Source of the DNA: Anaerolineae bacterium
Lineage (GTDB): Bacteria; Chloroflexota; Anaerolineae; UBA4142; SHND01
NCBI GenBank assembly: GCA_020851635.1
Contig: JADZCJ010000032.1
Coordinates: 1 to 64,000 of the forward strand
Direction: 5' to 3'
DNA: 64,000 nucleotides
Position 1 is the first letter of the stretch. Each line of letters begins with the position of its first letter. This document shows positions 15,965 through 25,674 of this stretch, piece after piece. Below the pieces are notes generated by a model that had not been told where the DNA came from, did no database searches, and was given only the letters and a program-made list of their open reading frames with translations. Both the position numbers and the translations under genes were made by a program.

Positions 15965-17164
15965 ATGAAGCGCTATCCGCTTTTCGTACTGGTTGCAGTT
16001 GCACTTGTTGCATTTGCTGTCGGTTCCTGTGCCGGCGCCACCGTCACTCCGCCGACTATTGCAGCGCCCACCAGCGCGCCGCAAGCGACCGCGGTGCCGC
16101 AGCCAACGGCTGCCCCAACCCAAGTCGCACAAGCCACCACCGCGCCGCAGCCAACCGCCGCGCCCGGTGGACCCACCGCACCTCCGCCTACTTCGGTCGG
16201 GTCCGAAGTGCGCGGGCGTCTCAAGACCGTTCTGGATCGCGGCACGCTCATCTGTGGCGTCAGCGGTCAAACCCCCGGCTTTAGCGCGCTCGAAGCGGAC
16301 GGCAGTTATCAAGGCATTGACGCGGAATTCTGCCGCGCGGTTGCCGCCGCACTGTTCAATGATGTCAGCAAAGTCGAATATCGCCCGCTGAGCGCCGCCG
16401 CGCGTTTCGCCGCCGTGCAAAGCGGTGAAGTGGATGTGCTGATACGCAATACCACCTTCACCACCAATCGTGACACCGCGGTCGGACTCGAGTTCTTGCC
16501 CACCACATTCTATGACGGTGGGGGTATCCTTGTCGAAAAAGCGCTCAACGCTGCTTCGCTCGCCGATCTCGCGGGCGCAACCATCTGCGTCCTCGCCGGC
16601 ACCACCAACGAACAAGTCCTCACAGACACCTTTAATTCACAAAATATCGCGTTTACGCCGCTCACTTTTCCCGAAGCCAATGCGCTCTATGCGGCTTTGA
16701 ATGAGGGACGCTGTGACGCCGCCACCAGCGACAAATCCCAGCTTGCCGGTCAACGCGCTGCCCAATTGACCAACCCGGACGATTGGGTCATCATGGATGC
16801 CACGCTCTCCAAAGAGCCGCTCGCGCCCGCGGTGCTGCAAAATGACGCGCAGTGGGCGGATGTCATTCGTTGGGTTATCTATGCCACGTTTTACGCCGAA
16901 GAATTGGGCGTCAATTCTTCGAACGTGGACGACAAGCTCGCCAATGGCGATACCAACACCAAGCGCCTTCTCGGCGGCACCGGTTCGCTCGGACCCGACA
17001 TGGGTCTCAGCGCGGATGCATTCTATCGCGTCATCAAACTGGTCGGCAACTATGCCGATATCTATGACAAGACGCTTGGTCCCAACACCAAATTCAACGT
17101 CCCGCGCGGTTTGAACCTCCCATACACACAGGGCGGTCTCCAATACTCGCCCCCGTTCCGGTAG
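15965..17164 (+). CDS. aapJ: Amino-acid ABC transporter substrate-binding lipoprotein (AapJ type)
   Basis: A signal sequence and lipobox (VGSCAG) are followed by a long Ala/Pro/Thr/Gln linker (residues ~20-75) and a periplasmic-binding domain (LKTVLDRGTLICGVSGQTPGF...). It ends like general L-amino-acid binding proteins (AapJ/BztA: MGLSADAFYRVIKLVGNYADIYDKTLG). It presents amino acids to the AapQ/AapM permeases encoded next. The low-complexity linker is probably a surface tether. GAGGAGGAGAAATG gives a clear start. First gene of the operon with its own promoter. Confidence 0.93.
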   Translation: MKRYPLFVLVAVALVAFAVGSCAGATVTPPTIAAPTSAPQATAVPQPTAAPTQVAQATTAPQPTAAPGGPTAPPPTSVGSEVRGRLKTVLDRGTLICGVSGQTPGFSALEADGSYQGIDAEFCRAVAAALFNDVSKVEYRPLSAAARFAAVQSGEVDVLIRNTTFTTNRDTAVGLEFLPTTFYDGGGILVEKALNAASLADLAGATICVLAGTTNEQVLTDTFNSQNIAFTPLTFPEANALYAALNEGRCDAATSDKSQLAGQRAAQLTNPDDWVIMDATLSKEPLAPAVLQNDAQWADVIRWVIYATFYAEELGVNSSNVDDKLANGDTNTKRLLGGTGSLGPDMGLSADAFYRVIKLVGNYADIYDKTLGPNTKFNVPRGLNLPYTQGGLQYSPPFR

Positions 17165-17178
17165 AGCAATACACCTCA

Positions 17179-17210
17179 ACCCGCCTCCGCAATAGCTTGC
17201 GGAGGCGGGT
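17179..17210 (+). promoter_or_regulatory. Intercistronic hairpin covering the aapQ ribosome-binding site
   Basis: ACCCGCCTCCGCAA and its complement (14-bp perfect stem, 4-nt loop), with no T tract, between aapJ and aapQ. The 3' arm contains GGAGG, the only candidate Shine-Dalgarno for ATG 17218. It may stabilise the aapJ message and lower aapQ translation, a common way to make more binding protein than permease. Confidence 0.65.
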
Positions 17211-17217
17211 TCTCCAA

Positions 17218-18399
17218 ATGAATTCATCTTTGCCTGCCCCGTCCGCCGCCCGCGTCCCCTTTTATCGTGACATACGCGTTCTACGCATCCTCGCGCAAAT
17301 TGCGTTTGTCGCCGGGGTCCTCCTTGTTGGCTGGTTTTTATGGAACAATATGGTGAGCGGCTTGGCGCGAATCGGCGGCACGTTCAGCTTTGACTTTCTC
17401 GACAATGCCGCCTCGTTTGCTCTCTCCGAAACCTCACTCCCCTACGACCCTGCCACCGATTCATACCTCTATGCGTTTTTCATCGGGATTCTGAACACGC
17501 TGCGCGTGATCATCGTTGGCATTGTTTTTGCGTCGCTCCTCGGATTGCTGGCTGGCATCGCGCGTCTCTCTACCAATTGGCTCATTTCAAAAATCGCGCA
17601 GGTCTATGTCGAGATTTTTCGCAATACGCCTCTGCTCATTCAACTCTTTTTTTGGTATTTTGTCGGCATCTTGAAATTGCCGCGCGTGCGTGACAGCATT
17701 GAACTGCCCGGCTCGATTTATCTCAGCAATCGCGGTCTCGCGCTGCCGTGGTTCACGCCGACCGACACGTTTGTGCTCTGGCTTGTCATCGCAGGCGTAA
17801 GCATCCCTTTTGCCTATCTCGTGTATCGCCTTTTGGGGCGTGTCCGAGCTCCGCTCATTTACGAATGGCGCGGCGGCTGGGCTTTTCTGGTCTGGCTTGC
17901 CCTCGCGCTCGTCGCCGCGGTCGTGCTCGATCCGTTTCTGCCATCCATTCCTGAAATTCGCGGCTTTAATTTTGGCGGCGGCATCACCCTCTCGCCCGAA
18001 TATGCGGCGCTGCTGCTTGGCTTGGTGGTCTACACAGGCGCGTTTATCGCCGAAATTGTCCGCGCGGGCATTCAGGCGGTCCCCCGCGGCGTGGTAGAGG
18101 CGGCGCGTGCCCTCGGTCTTTCGTATATTCAGACCCTGCGGCTCGTCGTTCTGCCCCTCGCGTTGCGCGTCATTATTCCGCCGCTCACCAACCAATATCT
18201 CAACCTCGCCAAGAACTCGTCTCTTGCCATCGCCGTTGGCTATGCTGATCTCTTTTATATCAGCAACACCATTTTCAATCAGACCGGGCAAACGCTTCAG
18301 GTCATTCTCATGATCATGGCGGCGTATCTCGTTATTTCGCTTGTCCTCTCCGCCATCATGAATTTAGTCAACTCTCGCCTGAAACTGGTGGAACGCTGA
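17218..18399 (+). CDS. aapQ: Amino-acid ABC transporter permease (AapQ type)
   Basis: A 393-aa permease with about eight hydrophobic segments and the EAA loop (VPRGVVEAARALGLSYIQTL). Length and the N-terminal layout (EIFRNTPLLIQLFFWYF) match AapQ/BztB rather than the shorter HisQ type. ATG 17218 was preferred to an upstream in-frame TTG that lies inside the hairpin. It pairs with AapM to form the channel. Confidence 0.92.
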   Translation: MNSSLPAPSAARVPFYRDIRVLRILAQIAFVAGVLLVGWFLWNNMVSGLARIGGTFSFDFLDNAASFALSETSLPYDPATDSYLYAFFIGILNTLRVIIVGIVFASLLGLLAGIARLSTNWLISKIAQVYVEIFRNTPLLIQLFFWYFVGILKLPRVRDSIELPGSIYLSNRGLALPWFTPTDTFVLWLVIAGVSIPFAYLVYRLLGRVRAPLIYEWRGGWAFLVWLALALVAAVVLDPFLPSIPEIRGFNFGGGITLSPEYAALLLGLVVYTGAFIAEIVRAGIQAVPRGVVEAARALGLSYIQTLRLVVLPLALRVIIPPLTNQYLNLAKNSSLAIAVGYADLFYISNTIFNQTGQTLQVILMIMAAYLVISLVLSAIMNLVNSRLKLVER

Positions 18400-18503
18400 A
18401 CGCCATTCGCCTGTCGTCTGTCGCAAATCACAAAATCAGAACTCGGAAAACAATCGCCGGACTCTAATCTCGGCAAACCGCCTTTCGACAAATCTCCAAT
18501 CCC

Positions 18504-19679
18504 ATGTCTTTTGCTCCCGAAACTCTCAAGCCACCCGCTGCCTCTGTAGGTGTGGTCGGCTGGCTGCGCCAGAATCTGTTCAGCACCTGGTACAACAGTT
18601 TGCTTACGGTCATCGCGCTCCTCGTCATCTATGTTTTGGTCAGCGGTCTTTGGAATTTTGTCACGACGGCGGATTGGAGCATCGTCACCGCCAACATGCG
18701 CCTGTTTATGGTGGGTCCCTATCCCGTCGAACAAACGTGGCGCGTAGAAACGAGCGTGTTGGTCTTTTCGTTTCTCGTCGGGGCGAGTTGGGGCGTCTGG
18801 CAGGGTGTGGCGCGCTCTGCCGCGCTTTTGCTGGCATCGATCCTCATCGCGGCAGCTGTCCTTCCGGTTAGCGAGAGTGAACGTTTCTGGTTCATTGGCG
18901 CGCTGGTTCTCTTGTTTGCAGGATTTGCCGTCGGACATTTCACCAAACCGCGCCGACTTTTGGTCTGGCTCTGGCTGCTCTCTCTGCCGGTCGTCGGTCT
19001 CTTGTTATACGGAGTTGGAGGCATCCCGCGCGTGCCCACCGATCAGTGGGGTGGTTTGTTGCTCACGCTCACCCTTGCCATTGTTGGCATTGCGGCATCG
19101 TTTCCACTTGGCGTCCTCCTTGCAGTCGGTCGTCAGAGCGCCTATCCCGCCATTCGCGCCTTTTGTATCGGCTATATCGAATTGGTGCGCGGTGTGCCGT
19201 TGATCACCGTCCTCTTTATGCTCCAAATCATCATGCCGCTTTTTCTGCCGCAGGAAATCACCGTCGAACGCGCGGTCCGCGCGATGGTCGCCTTTGCCCT
19301 CTTTACCGCCGCCTATGTCGCCGAAATCGTTCGCGGCGGCTTGCAGTCCATCCCGCGCGGACAGTCTGAAGCGGCGCAGGCGCTGGGGCTAAATAGCGCG
19401 CTAACGCTTTTGCTTGTCATTCTGCCGCAGGCATTGCGCGCCACAATTCCCGCAATGGTCGGACAATTCATCTCGCTCTTCAAGGACACATCACTCGTGG
19501 CAATTGTCGGTTTGCTCGAACTCGCGCGCATTGCCAACGCCGCCGCTAACCAACCCGAATTTCTCGGCAACCTGGCGCAGGTCTATGTCTTTATCGCCGC
19601 CATCTATTTCATCCTCGCCTATTCCATGTCCTATGGCAGCCGCCGCCTCGAAAAAACTCTCGGCGTGGGTGAAAGGTGA
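18504..19679 (+). CDS. aapM: Amino-acid ABC transporter permease (AapM type)
   Basis: A 391-aa permease partner of AapQ with many hydrophobic segments, VELVRGVP-type entry ([19 protein letters not shown]) and EAA loop [18 protein letters not shown]. The 104-nt gap after aapQ is A/C-rich with loose heptad periodicity, and no clear Shine-Dalgarno precedes ATG 18504. Third gene of the aap operon. Confidence 0.92.
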   Translation: MSFAPETLKPPAASVGVVGWLRQNLFSTWYNSLLTVIALLVIYVLVSGLWNFVTTADWSIVTANMRLFMVGPYPVEQTWRVETSVLVFSFLVGASWGVWQGVARSAALLLASILIAAAVLPVSESERFWFIGALVLLFAGFAVGHFTKPRRLLVWLWLLSLPVVGLLLYGVGGIPRVPTDQWGGLLLTLTLAIVGIAASFPLGVLLAVGRQSAYPAIRAFCIGYIELVRGVPLITVLFMLQIIMPLFLPQEITVERAVRAMVAFALFTAAYVAEIVRGGLQSIPRGQSEAAQALGLNSALTLLLVILPQALRATIPAMVGQFISLFKDTSLVAIVGLLELARIANAAANQPEFLGNLAQVYVFIAAIYFILAYSMSYGSRRLEKTLGVGER

Positions 19680-19800
19680 CAGAGGGCGATGGACGAAGGA
19701 CGGAGGACGAGGGGCGAATCGGAAACTCCAATCTCGGTTTCTCAATCAAAAATCGAAAATCGAAAATCCAAATTCAAAAATCAGCAATCAGCAATCACAA
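19671..19800. repeat. Continuous heptanucleotide-period repeat before aapP
   Basis: From the end of aapM to the aapP ATG the sequence can be read as about 18 consecutive 7-mers. It starts as GGACGAA/AGGACGG-like units and shifts to TCGAAAA, TCAAAAA and TCAGCAA units, ending directly at ATG. The phase holds across the whole gap. No hairpin or ribosome site is evident. Confidence 0.85.
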
Positions 19801-20547
19801 ATGTCCACTCCCCCTCAACCCATCATCATCGCCCGTGATGTCCACAAATGGTACGGTCAATTCCACGCGTTGCGCGGCGTCTCGCTCGACGTCAATCGCG
19901 GCGAGGTCGTCGTTGTCTTTGGTCCCTCCGGCTCGGGCAAATCTACCTTTATTCGCACCATCAATCGCCTCGAAGAACACCAAAAAGGACAAATCATCGT
20001 TGACGGCATCGAGCTCACCAACGACATTCGCAACATCGAAAAGATCCGCATGGAGGTGGGCATGGTCTTTCAGCAGTTCAACTTGTTTCCCCACCTCACC
20101 GTCCTCCAAAACATCATGCTGGCGCCCACCTGGGTCCGCAAAGTCTCGCGCGACGAGGCAGAGGCGCGCGCGTATGAACTGCTCAAGCGCGTCGGTATTG
20201 CCGAACAGGCAAAAAAATATCCCGGACAGCTCTCTGGCGGGCAGCAGCAGCGCGTGGCAATCGCGCGCGCGCTGGCAATGCAGCCGAAAATCATGCTCTT
20301 TGACGAACCGACTTCGGCGCTTGACCCCGAAATGATCAAAGAAGTCCTCGATGCCATGACCGACCTCGCCGAATCCGGCATGACCATGATCGTCGTCTCG
20401 CACGAAATGGGTTTCGCCCGCAGTGTTGCCCACCGTCTTGTCTTTTTCGACTCGGGCACGATTGTCGAGCAGGGCGCCCCCGACGAAATTTTTGAAAATC
20501 CCACCGAAGAGCGCACGAAAAAATTCCTCTCCCAAATTCTCCACTGA
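19801..20547 (+). CDS. aapP: Amino-acid ABC transporter ATP-binding protein (AapP/GlnQ type)
   Basis: A 248-aa ATPase with Walker A GPSGSGKS (41-48), Q-loop VFQQFNLFP, signature LSGGQQQR, Walker [15 protein letters not shown] and the switch histidine in [10 protein letters not shown]. It powers the AapQ/M permease. A much longer in-frame reading from 19414 would cover aapM and the heptad repeat and is an artefact. The ATG comes immediately after the repeat, without a Shine-Dalgarno. Confidence 0.95.
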   Translation: MSTPPQPIIIARDVHKWYGQFHALRGVSLDVNRGEVVVVFGPSGSGKSTFIRTINRLEEHQKGQIIVDGIELTNDIRNIEKIRMEVGMVFQQFNLFPHLTVLQNIMLAPTWVRKVSRDEAEARAYELLKRVGIAEQAKKYPGQLSGGQQQRVAIARALAMQPKIMLFDEPTSALDPEMIKEVLDAMTDLAESGMTMIVVSHEMGFARSVAHRLVFFDSGTIVEQGAPDEIFENPTEERTKKFLSQILH

Positions 20548-20607
20548 TTCCCACATTACGAACCCCTTACACGGTCTTGTCCGTATAACACGACTTTGCC
20601 GCGCATA

Positions 20608-20652
20608 TTGACATTGGAACATCCGGTCTGATATAATCAGAACATATGTTCC
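20608..20652 (+). promoter_or_regulatory. Strong promoter overlapped by nested palindromes (candidate operator)
   Basis: TTGACA (20608-20613), 18 bp, TATAAT (20632-20637), then 8 nt to ATG 20646, so the transcript is probably leaderless. Two inverted repeats are nested on it: GGAACAT (20616-20622) with ATGTTCC (20646-20652), and TCTGAT with ATCAGA around the -10. A dimeric repressor bound there would cover the -10 and the start codon. Confidence 0.65.
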
Positions 20653-21680
20653 AATTGAAACGCCAACTCCATCTCCAGGCAGACCGGATCGAATGGCTGC
20701 TCGCCGCGCACAAAGCGCCCGCGCGTGTGACGGGTGGGCGTGTGACCCCGCGCACAATCCAATTTCATCTCACCCCCGCGCCCACCACCAAGATCAGCCG
20801 CGTAGCAGGATTGGCACAAGAGGTTGCGCTCATGTTGGATGTCCCCTCCGCGCGCATTCTTCGCGAAAATGGTTCCCTTTACATCGAAATTCCGCGCGAC
20901 GGCGCCAAACCTCTGCGTTTTTTGGAAATGTGCAAACGAGCCGAACGCGATCCGGAGATGATGCGCGTCTTGCGTGTCCCGGGCACCGCCCTGATTGGCA
21001 TGGGCGCGGATGGCGTGCCCGTCATGCTGCGTCTCGGCGTCCCTGATGTGCCGCATGTGCTCATCGCGGGCACGACCGGCTCTGGCAAATCCCAGGCGGC
21101 GCGCGCCCTGCTTGCCTCTCTTGTGCTCTATCAACCCGCGCGCGAGACCCGGCTTGTTATTATTGACCCCAAGGCGAGCGATTTTGATGTCTTTGCCACA
21201 GCGCCGCATCTGCTTTGCCCCATCGTTCAGAACGCCAATGAGGTGCGCGCTCGTCTTGAATGGCTCGCCGACGAGATGGAGCGCCGTCAGCTCGCGCACA
21301 TCCGACGCCCACGCATCGTCGTTCTTGTTGACGAACTTGCCGATCTGCTCATGCAGGGTGGAAGCTCACTTCAGGACCTGCTCACACGTCTCGTTCAGCG
21401 CGGGCGCAGCGCGGGCATTTGTATCGTCGCCTGCACCCAAAAACCGACCGCGAGCATTCTCGGCACGCTGGTCAAGGCAAATTTTCCCGTGCGTCTCGTC
21501 GGCAAGGTCACCGGCGCCCATGAATCGCTCGTGGCCGCGGGTGTTTCAAAATCCGGCGCCGAACATCTCGCAGGGCGCGGTGATTTCCTTCTCATTGCGA
21601 ACGGAGAAAAAATCCGTCTTCAAATTGCCCACCTGCCCGCGACCGACGACGCCGCGCTCCAACATCGGTTCTTTTCATAG
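20646..21680 (+). CDS. FtsK/SpoIIIE-family DNA translocase ATPase (short, soluble)
   Basis: 344 aa, without the membrane segments or the DNA-reading gamma domain of cell-division FtsK. Residues ~50-130 look like an FtsK alpha-like region. The motor has Walker A GTTGSGKS (142-149), Walker B RIVVLVDELADL, and the FtsK-typical RGRSAGICIVACTQKP and HLAGRGDFLL. Stand-alone proteins of this form occur in mobile elements and in chromosomal loci of unknown role. A small membrane protein follows 92 bp downstream and may anchor or partner it. Unusually strong promoter architecture suggests tight control. Confidence 0.85.
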   Translation: MFQLKRQLHLQADRIEWLLAAHKAPARVTGGRVTPRTIQFHLTPAPTTKISRVAGLAQEVALMLDVPSARILRENGSLYIEIPRDGAKPLRFLEMCKRAERDPEMMRVLRVPGTALIGMGADGVPVMLRLGVPDVPHVLIAGTTGSGKSQAARALLASLVLYQPARETRLVIIDPKASDFDVFATAPHLLCPIVQNANEVRARLEWLADEMERRQLAHIRRPRIVVLVDELADLLMQGGSSLQDLLTRLVQRGRSAGICIVACTQKPTASILGTLVKANFPVRLVGKVTGAHESLVAAGVSKSGAEHLAGRGDFLLIANGEKIRLQIAHLPATDDAALQHRFFS

Positions 21681-21772
21681 GGCAACTACTCAATATGCCC
21701 GTTCCGTCGCGCGGTTCATCACGGACAGATCTTGCGCTCGTTCGCAAGCTGTCATTTTAGGAGACCCCTCTC

Positions 21773-22228
21773 ATGTGGCGCACCGGCTTTACCCTTGCGG
21801 TCATCATCGCTGCCGCCGTAATGGCATATCAAATCGGCGCCCGTCTCTCGGATGAGGCGATCATGACCATTGTTGGCGTTACTTGCGGAATCGCCGCCAG
21901 CATCCCTATTTCTATTGGCTTGCTCATCGCGCTGACGCGCGAACGAGCCGAACCTCTGGTCGAGGAATATATCGAATCCGAACCTGTGTCCGCGTCGGCA
22001 TCGTACAACATCTATCGCCCGGCAATGCCTCCCCAGCCGCAACCACTATCGCCGCAGCAGCTGACACAACAGCCACAAATAATCGTTGTCGCGCCGCCGC
22101 AACAATCACTCGCGCAAAACTCTCCGACATATGGAAACTATCTCTTGACGCCCGGACAGGCGGCTCTGCCCGCGCCCATGCAGGAGCGCACCTTTCGCAT
22201 TGTCGGCGAAAACGATGATGACGCATAG
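21773..22228 (+). CDS. Two-TM membrane protein with Pro/Gln-rich tail (hypothetical)
   Basis: 151 aa starting at an ATG with AGGAG upstream. Two hydrophobic segments (residues ~5-20 and ~30-53) are followed by an acidic stretch and a long Pro/Gln-rich, probably disordered, cytoplasmic tail ending ERTFRIVGENDDDA. No family is recognised. Its position behind the FtsK-like gene suggests co-transcription, perhaps as a membrane adaptor; that is inference only. Confidence 0.7.
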   Translation: MWRTGFTLAVIIAAAVMAYQIGARLSDEAIMTIVGVTCGIAASIPISIGLLIALTRERAEPLVEEYIESEPVSASASYNIYRPAMPPQPQPLSPQQLTQQPQIIVVAPPQQSLAQNSPTYGNYLLTPGQAALPAPMQERTFRIVGENDDDA

Positions 22229-22295
22229 CATTTCTCGGTCCCCTGGCTCCAATCGCGATCTTGTTGATCGCACCGGTCCCCCGAGCTCCTTCTGC

Positions 22296-22301
22296 TATAA
22301 T
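22296..22301 (+). promoter_or_regulatory. -10 element 8 nt from ATG (leaderless)
   Basis: TATAAT at 22296-22301, then 8 nt and ATG 22310. No Shine-Dalgarno and no good -35 are seen. Confidence 0.5.
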
Positions 22302-22309
22302 ACGTTGCA

Positions 22310-24334
22310 ATGCCAGCACGTTTCCGCGCGCTTTTGCCGCTCTTGGTCATTGCGCTTGTCCTGCTCCTCTTCCCCGCCGCCGCGCCCGCACAATCCGGCA
22401 AATCCGTCATCGTCATACAGCGCGACGCCGAAATTACTCTCGAAACCAACGGCGACGCCAAATTTGTCGAGACCTGGGTCGTGGACTTTCGCAACGGCAG
22501 ATTCACCTTTGCTTTTCGCGAGATTCCCAAAAATCGCTTGCGCGACATTGTCGATTGGAGCGTTACCGAAGGCGACGCCAAGCTCAGCGTTACTTTGGAT
22601 GAGACTGACGAGAAAATAAGGGCGACTTGGTATTTCCCCGAAACCAATCGCGGCGAAAAATTCTCGTCCGACATTCATACCTTTACCGTGCGCTATACGG
22701 TGCAGGGCGCCATGCGGCTCTATCCCGACGGCGACCAGTTCTGGTGGAAATTCGTCGAAGCGGACCGCGCCTACACGATCCAATCTGCCCGCGTCAACTT
22801 GTATCTCCCCGGCGCCTTCCCGACCGACCAAATTCTCGCCACCACCTACACCAACGGCGCCGAGTCCGGCGGCGCGCGCGTGTTGGATGGTTCGACCGTA
22901 CAATTTATGGGCGGTCCCTTTCCCTCCGGCGACGAATGGCAAGTCCGCGCCCAATTTCCCCATGTCATCACTGCCGCCCCCGAAGGATGGCAGGTCTTGG
23001 ATGACCGCGCCGCACAAATCGTCGCGCAAAACGACCTGTACTCTGTGGTTGCAGGCGTCGTAATTCTCATTGGCGGCGGTTTGCTGCTCCTCGTCCTGTG
23101 GTATCTCTATGGTCGCGACAAGCCGACTATATTCAATGCCGAATTTCTCAACGCGCCCCCGGACGATACCCCGCCGGGTGTGGTCGGCGCCCTCCTTGAT
23201 GAACGCGCCGATTTGCAGGATATTCTTGCCACCGTTGCGGATCTCGCCCGGCGCGGCTACCTGATTATCCGCGAGCATGATGTGTTTGGCACGCCCGATT
23301 TTGAGCGCACAGCCAAACCGGACCGCGAGCTTGTCCGCTTTGAGCAAGATACGCTCGATGCGCTCATGCGCGGCATGCCAATGCGCCGTCTGGAGGATGT
23401 GCGCGGCTCGTTCTACTATCACATCAAATCACTCGAGACCGCGCTCTATGATGAGGTGGTCGCCCGCGGCTTTTTCCCCCGCAGCCCGCTCGCCACTCGC
23501 GACCTTTACTTTAGAATCGGCAAATGGGGCGCTGTCCTTGTCCCGACCATCGGCTTGGTCGCGTATTTCATCACCTTTTCCCTGGCGCCGCTCGCGTTGT
23601 TTCCGCTGTTTTCCCTCGAGCTCTTTTTTCTCGCGCTGCTCGGTTTGAGCCGCGTCATGCCCCAACGCACCGCGCAAGGCGCGCTCGCGTGCGCCAAATG
23701 GAGCGCGTTCAGGCGCTATCTTGCCAAAATCGAACAATATACCGATCTCGATGCGGCGCACGACCAATTTGCCAAATACCTGGCTTTTGCGGTCGCCTTT
23801 GGTCTAGAAAAAAGCTGGATCGAAAAATTTCGGGCGACCTCTGCGCCTGCGCCGACGTGGTATATTCCCCGCGCGCCGACGCCGAACGATTGGTTGTTGT
23901 TGCGAGACACGGACAATTCGGGTTCATCACCTGCATCGGAAGAGGTTAGCTCTACATTTCCCGCCTCTCCAACCACTCCCGCCGCGCCGATTTTTTCCGA
24001 TGCTCCCGAACGCGACCGCGCCCCCGCGCGTCCTTTTGAACGCGCGCCTTCGCTCGATCAACTGGCAAACAGTTCCTTTGTGGCGCTCAATACCGTCAGC
24101 GGCAACATGTTCGAGTTTCTCAACACTTCTGCCGACGCCTTTGTCGCCAAACCCGAAACGCGCACCACATCACAGCAAGTCTCTGATAGTGTCGGCGATT
24201 TCGCCAATTGGATCGGTTCTTCGTCGAGCAGCAGCAGCGATTCCTCAAGTTGGTCCGGCAGCAGTTCGTCGAGCAGCAGTTCATCCGGTGGCGGAGGGGG
24301 TGGTGGCGGCGGTGGCTCTAGTGGTTTTGGCTAA
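22310..24334 (+). CDS. DUF2207-family membrane protein with Ser/Gly-rich C-terminus
   Basis: A signal peptide (residues 1-27, ending PAAAPAQS) is followed by an extracytoplasmic beta-rich DUF2207 region (QRDAEITLETNGDAKFVETWVVDF...). Then come a membrane segment near residue 245, a cytoplasmic part, two more membrane segments near 405-450 and a serine-then-glycine tail ending GSSGFG. This layout and the Gly-rich terminus are typical of DUF2207 (YciQ-like) proteins, whose function is unknown. The start follows a -10 box by 8 nt. It may be co-transcribed with larA, 24 bp downstream. Confidence 0.88.
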   Translation: MPARFRALLPLLVIALVLLLFPAAAPAQSGKSVIVIQRDAEITLETNGDAKFVETWVVDFRNGRFTFAFREIPKNRLRDIVDWSVTEGDAKLSVTLDETDEKIRATWYFPETNRGEKFSSDIHTFTVRYTVQGAMRLYPDGDQFWWKFVEADRAYTIQSARVNLYLPGAFPTDQILATTYTNGAESGGARVLDGSTVQFMGGPFPSGDEWQVRAQFPHVITAAPEGWQVLDDRAAQIVAQNDLYSVVAGVVILIGGGLLLLVLWYLYGRDKPTIFNAEFLNAPPDDTPPGVVGALLDERADLQDILATVADLARRGYLIIREHDVFGTPDFERTAKPDRELVRFEQDTLDALMRGMPMRRLEDVRGSFYYHIKSLETALYDEVVARGFFPRSPLATRDLYFRIGKWGAVLVPTIGLVAYFITFSLAPLALFPLFSLELFFLALLGLSRVMPQRTAQGALACAKWSAFRRYLAKIEQYTDLDAAHDQFAKYLAFAVAFGLEKSWIEKFRATSAPAPTWYIPRAPTPNDWLLLRDTDNSGSSPASEEVSSTFPASPTTPAAPIFSDAPERDRAPARPFERAPSLDQLANSSFVALNTVSGNMFEFLNTSADAFVAKPETRTTSQQVSDSVGDFANWIGSSSSSSSDSSSWSGSSSSSSSSSGGGGGGGGGGSSGFG

Positions 24335-24358
24335 TTCCTGATAACTTGCCGGTGAAAC

Positions 24359-25666
24359 ATGACTATGAACATGAACATCAATCTCGCCTATGGCAGCGGG
24401 CGCCTGCCTATTCAACTCCCCTCTGACCGTACTACGGTCATCGAACCCGGATACGTGACCGGCATTGCGCGTGACCGGGAATTTCAGGCGCTCACCGACG
24501 CGCTCTGCAATCCCATCGCGCACGCCCCCTTGCGTGACAGCGTCACCCGGACCGACACGGTCGCCATCCTGATTTGCGACATCACCCGCGCCATCCCGAC
24601 CGCGCGCATTCTCCCGCCGCTTTTGAGCGAGCTCGAACGCGCGGGCGTGCCCGATCAAAATATCGTCATTCTGAACGCGACGGGCACACATCGTATCAAT
24701 AGCGACGATGAATTACGCGCGATGGTTGGCGCAGAAATCTTTGCGCGCTTGCGCGTCGAAAATCACGAGTGTCACGATCAGACCGCGCATCAGCTCCTCG
24801 GCGTCACGCGCGGCGGGCGCAGCGTGCGTGTGGACTCGCGCCTCCTGGATGCTTCTGTGCGCATCATGACCGGTTTTATCGAACCGCATTTCTTTGCGGG
24901 CTTTAGCGGCGGACCCAAGATGATTGTTCCCGGGCTTGCCTCACTCGATACGATCATGCAAATGCACGACGCCGCGCTGATTGGGCAAGCGAACGCGCGC
25001 TGGGGCATCACCCACGGCAACCCTCTCTGGCAGGAACTGCGCGACGCCGTGGATCTGGTGTTTGCAGCGCGTCCCGCTGTCAATTTCAATTACAACATTA
25101 CACTCAATCGCGACCTGGACATTACCGGGATTTTCTGTGGAGAGCTGGATGCCAGTCACGATGCGGGGTGCGCGTTCGCGCGCGAGGTAGCTATGCAGCG
25201 CGTGAGCGAACCATTCGATATTGTCGTCACCTCCAACAGCGGCTACCCGCTCGACCTCAACCTCTATCAAACGGTCAAAGGCATGTCCGCTGCCGCGCAG
25301 GTGGTCAAACAAGACGGCGCCATCGTCGTCGCGTCCGAATGTCGCGAGGGCTTTCCCGCTCATGGCAAATACCGCGCGCTCCTTGCCAAAGGTTCTACGC
25401 CCGACGAATGGCTCCACATGATTCACGCGCACGACTTTGCCCAGCACGACCAGTGGCAGGTGCAGATGCAAGCCCAAATCCAAAAAAAGGCGCAGGTCTA
25501 CCTGTATACTGACGGTCTCACCGCTGAGGATGTCCGCTCAGCCCAAATCACCCCCATCCGCAGCGTCGAAAACACGGTCATGAATCTGCTCGCCGAACGC
25601 GGCAAAAACAGCAGGGTCTGTGTCCTCCCCGAAGGACCCCAGACGATTCCCTATGTGGGGCACTAA
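24359..25666 (+). CDS. larA: Nickel-dependent lactate racemase family protein LarA
   Basis: LarA interconverts D- and L-lactate, or racemises/epimerises other 2-hydroxy acids, using a nickel pincer nucleotide bound to a lysine. The key residues are all in place: His111 (THR), His177, Lys187 (EPHFFAGFSGGPK) and His203, with the same spacing as the characterised enzyme. 435 aa is the normal length. No larB, larC or larE cofactor genes are in the window, so the cofactor must be made from elsewhere. GGTGAAAC lies before the ATG. Because LarA homologues act on several hydroxy acids, lactate is only the default guess. Confidence 0.92.
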   Translation: MTMNMNINLAYGSGRLPIQLPSDRTTVIEPGYVTGIARDREFQALTDALCNPIAHAPLRDSVTRTDTVAILICDITRAIPTARILPPLLSELERAGVPDQNIVILNATGTHRINSDDELRAMVGAEIFARLRVENHECHDQTAHQLLGVTRGGRSVRVDSRLLDASVRIMTGFIEPHFFAGFSGGPKMIVPGLASLDTIMQMHDAALIGQANARWGITHGNPLWQELRDAVDLVFAARPAVNFNYNITLNRDLDITGIFCGELDASHDAGCAFAREVAMQRVSEPFDIVVTSNSGYPLDLNLYQTVKGMSAAAQVVKQDGAIVVASECREGFPAHGKYRALLAKGSTPDEWLHMIHAHDFAQHDQWQVQMQAQIQKKAQVYLYTDGLTAEDVRSAQITPIRSVENTVMNLLAERGKNSRVCVLPEGPQTIPYVGH

Positions 25667-25674
25667 AGCGCCAG

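Noticed and set aside
15402-16013. Minus-strand frame with an internally repetitive protein (RRSVPRGERNGVRS-like repeats)
   Set aside because: It is a translation of the three 66-bp DNA repeats; 66 is a multiple of 3, so the frame stays open by chance.
22295-23422. Antisense frame opposite the DUF2207 gene
   Set aside because: No recognisable motif; the sense protein has signal peptide, membrane segments and the DUF2207 pattern.
24200-24334. Ser/Gly-rich tail of the DUF2207 protein as a novel repeat
   Set aside because: Glycine/serine-rich C-termini are common in this family, so it is not unusual.
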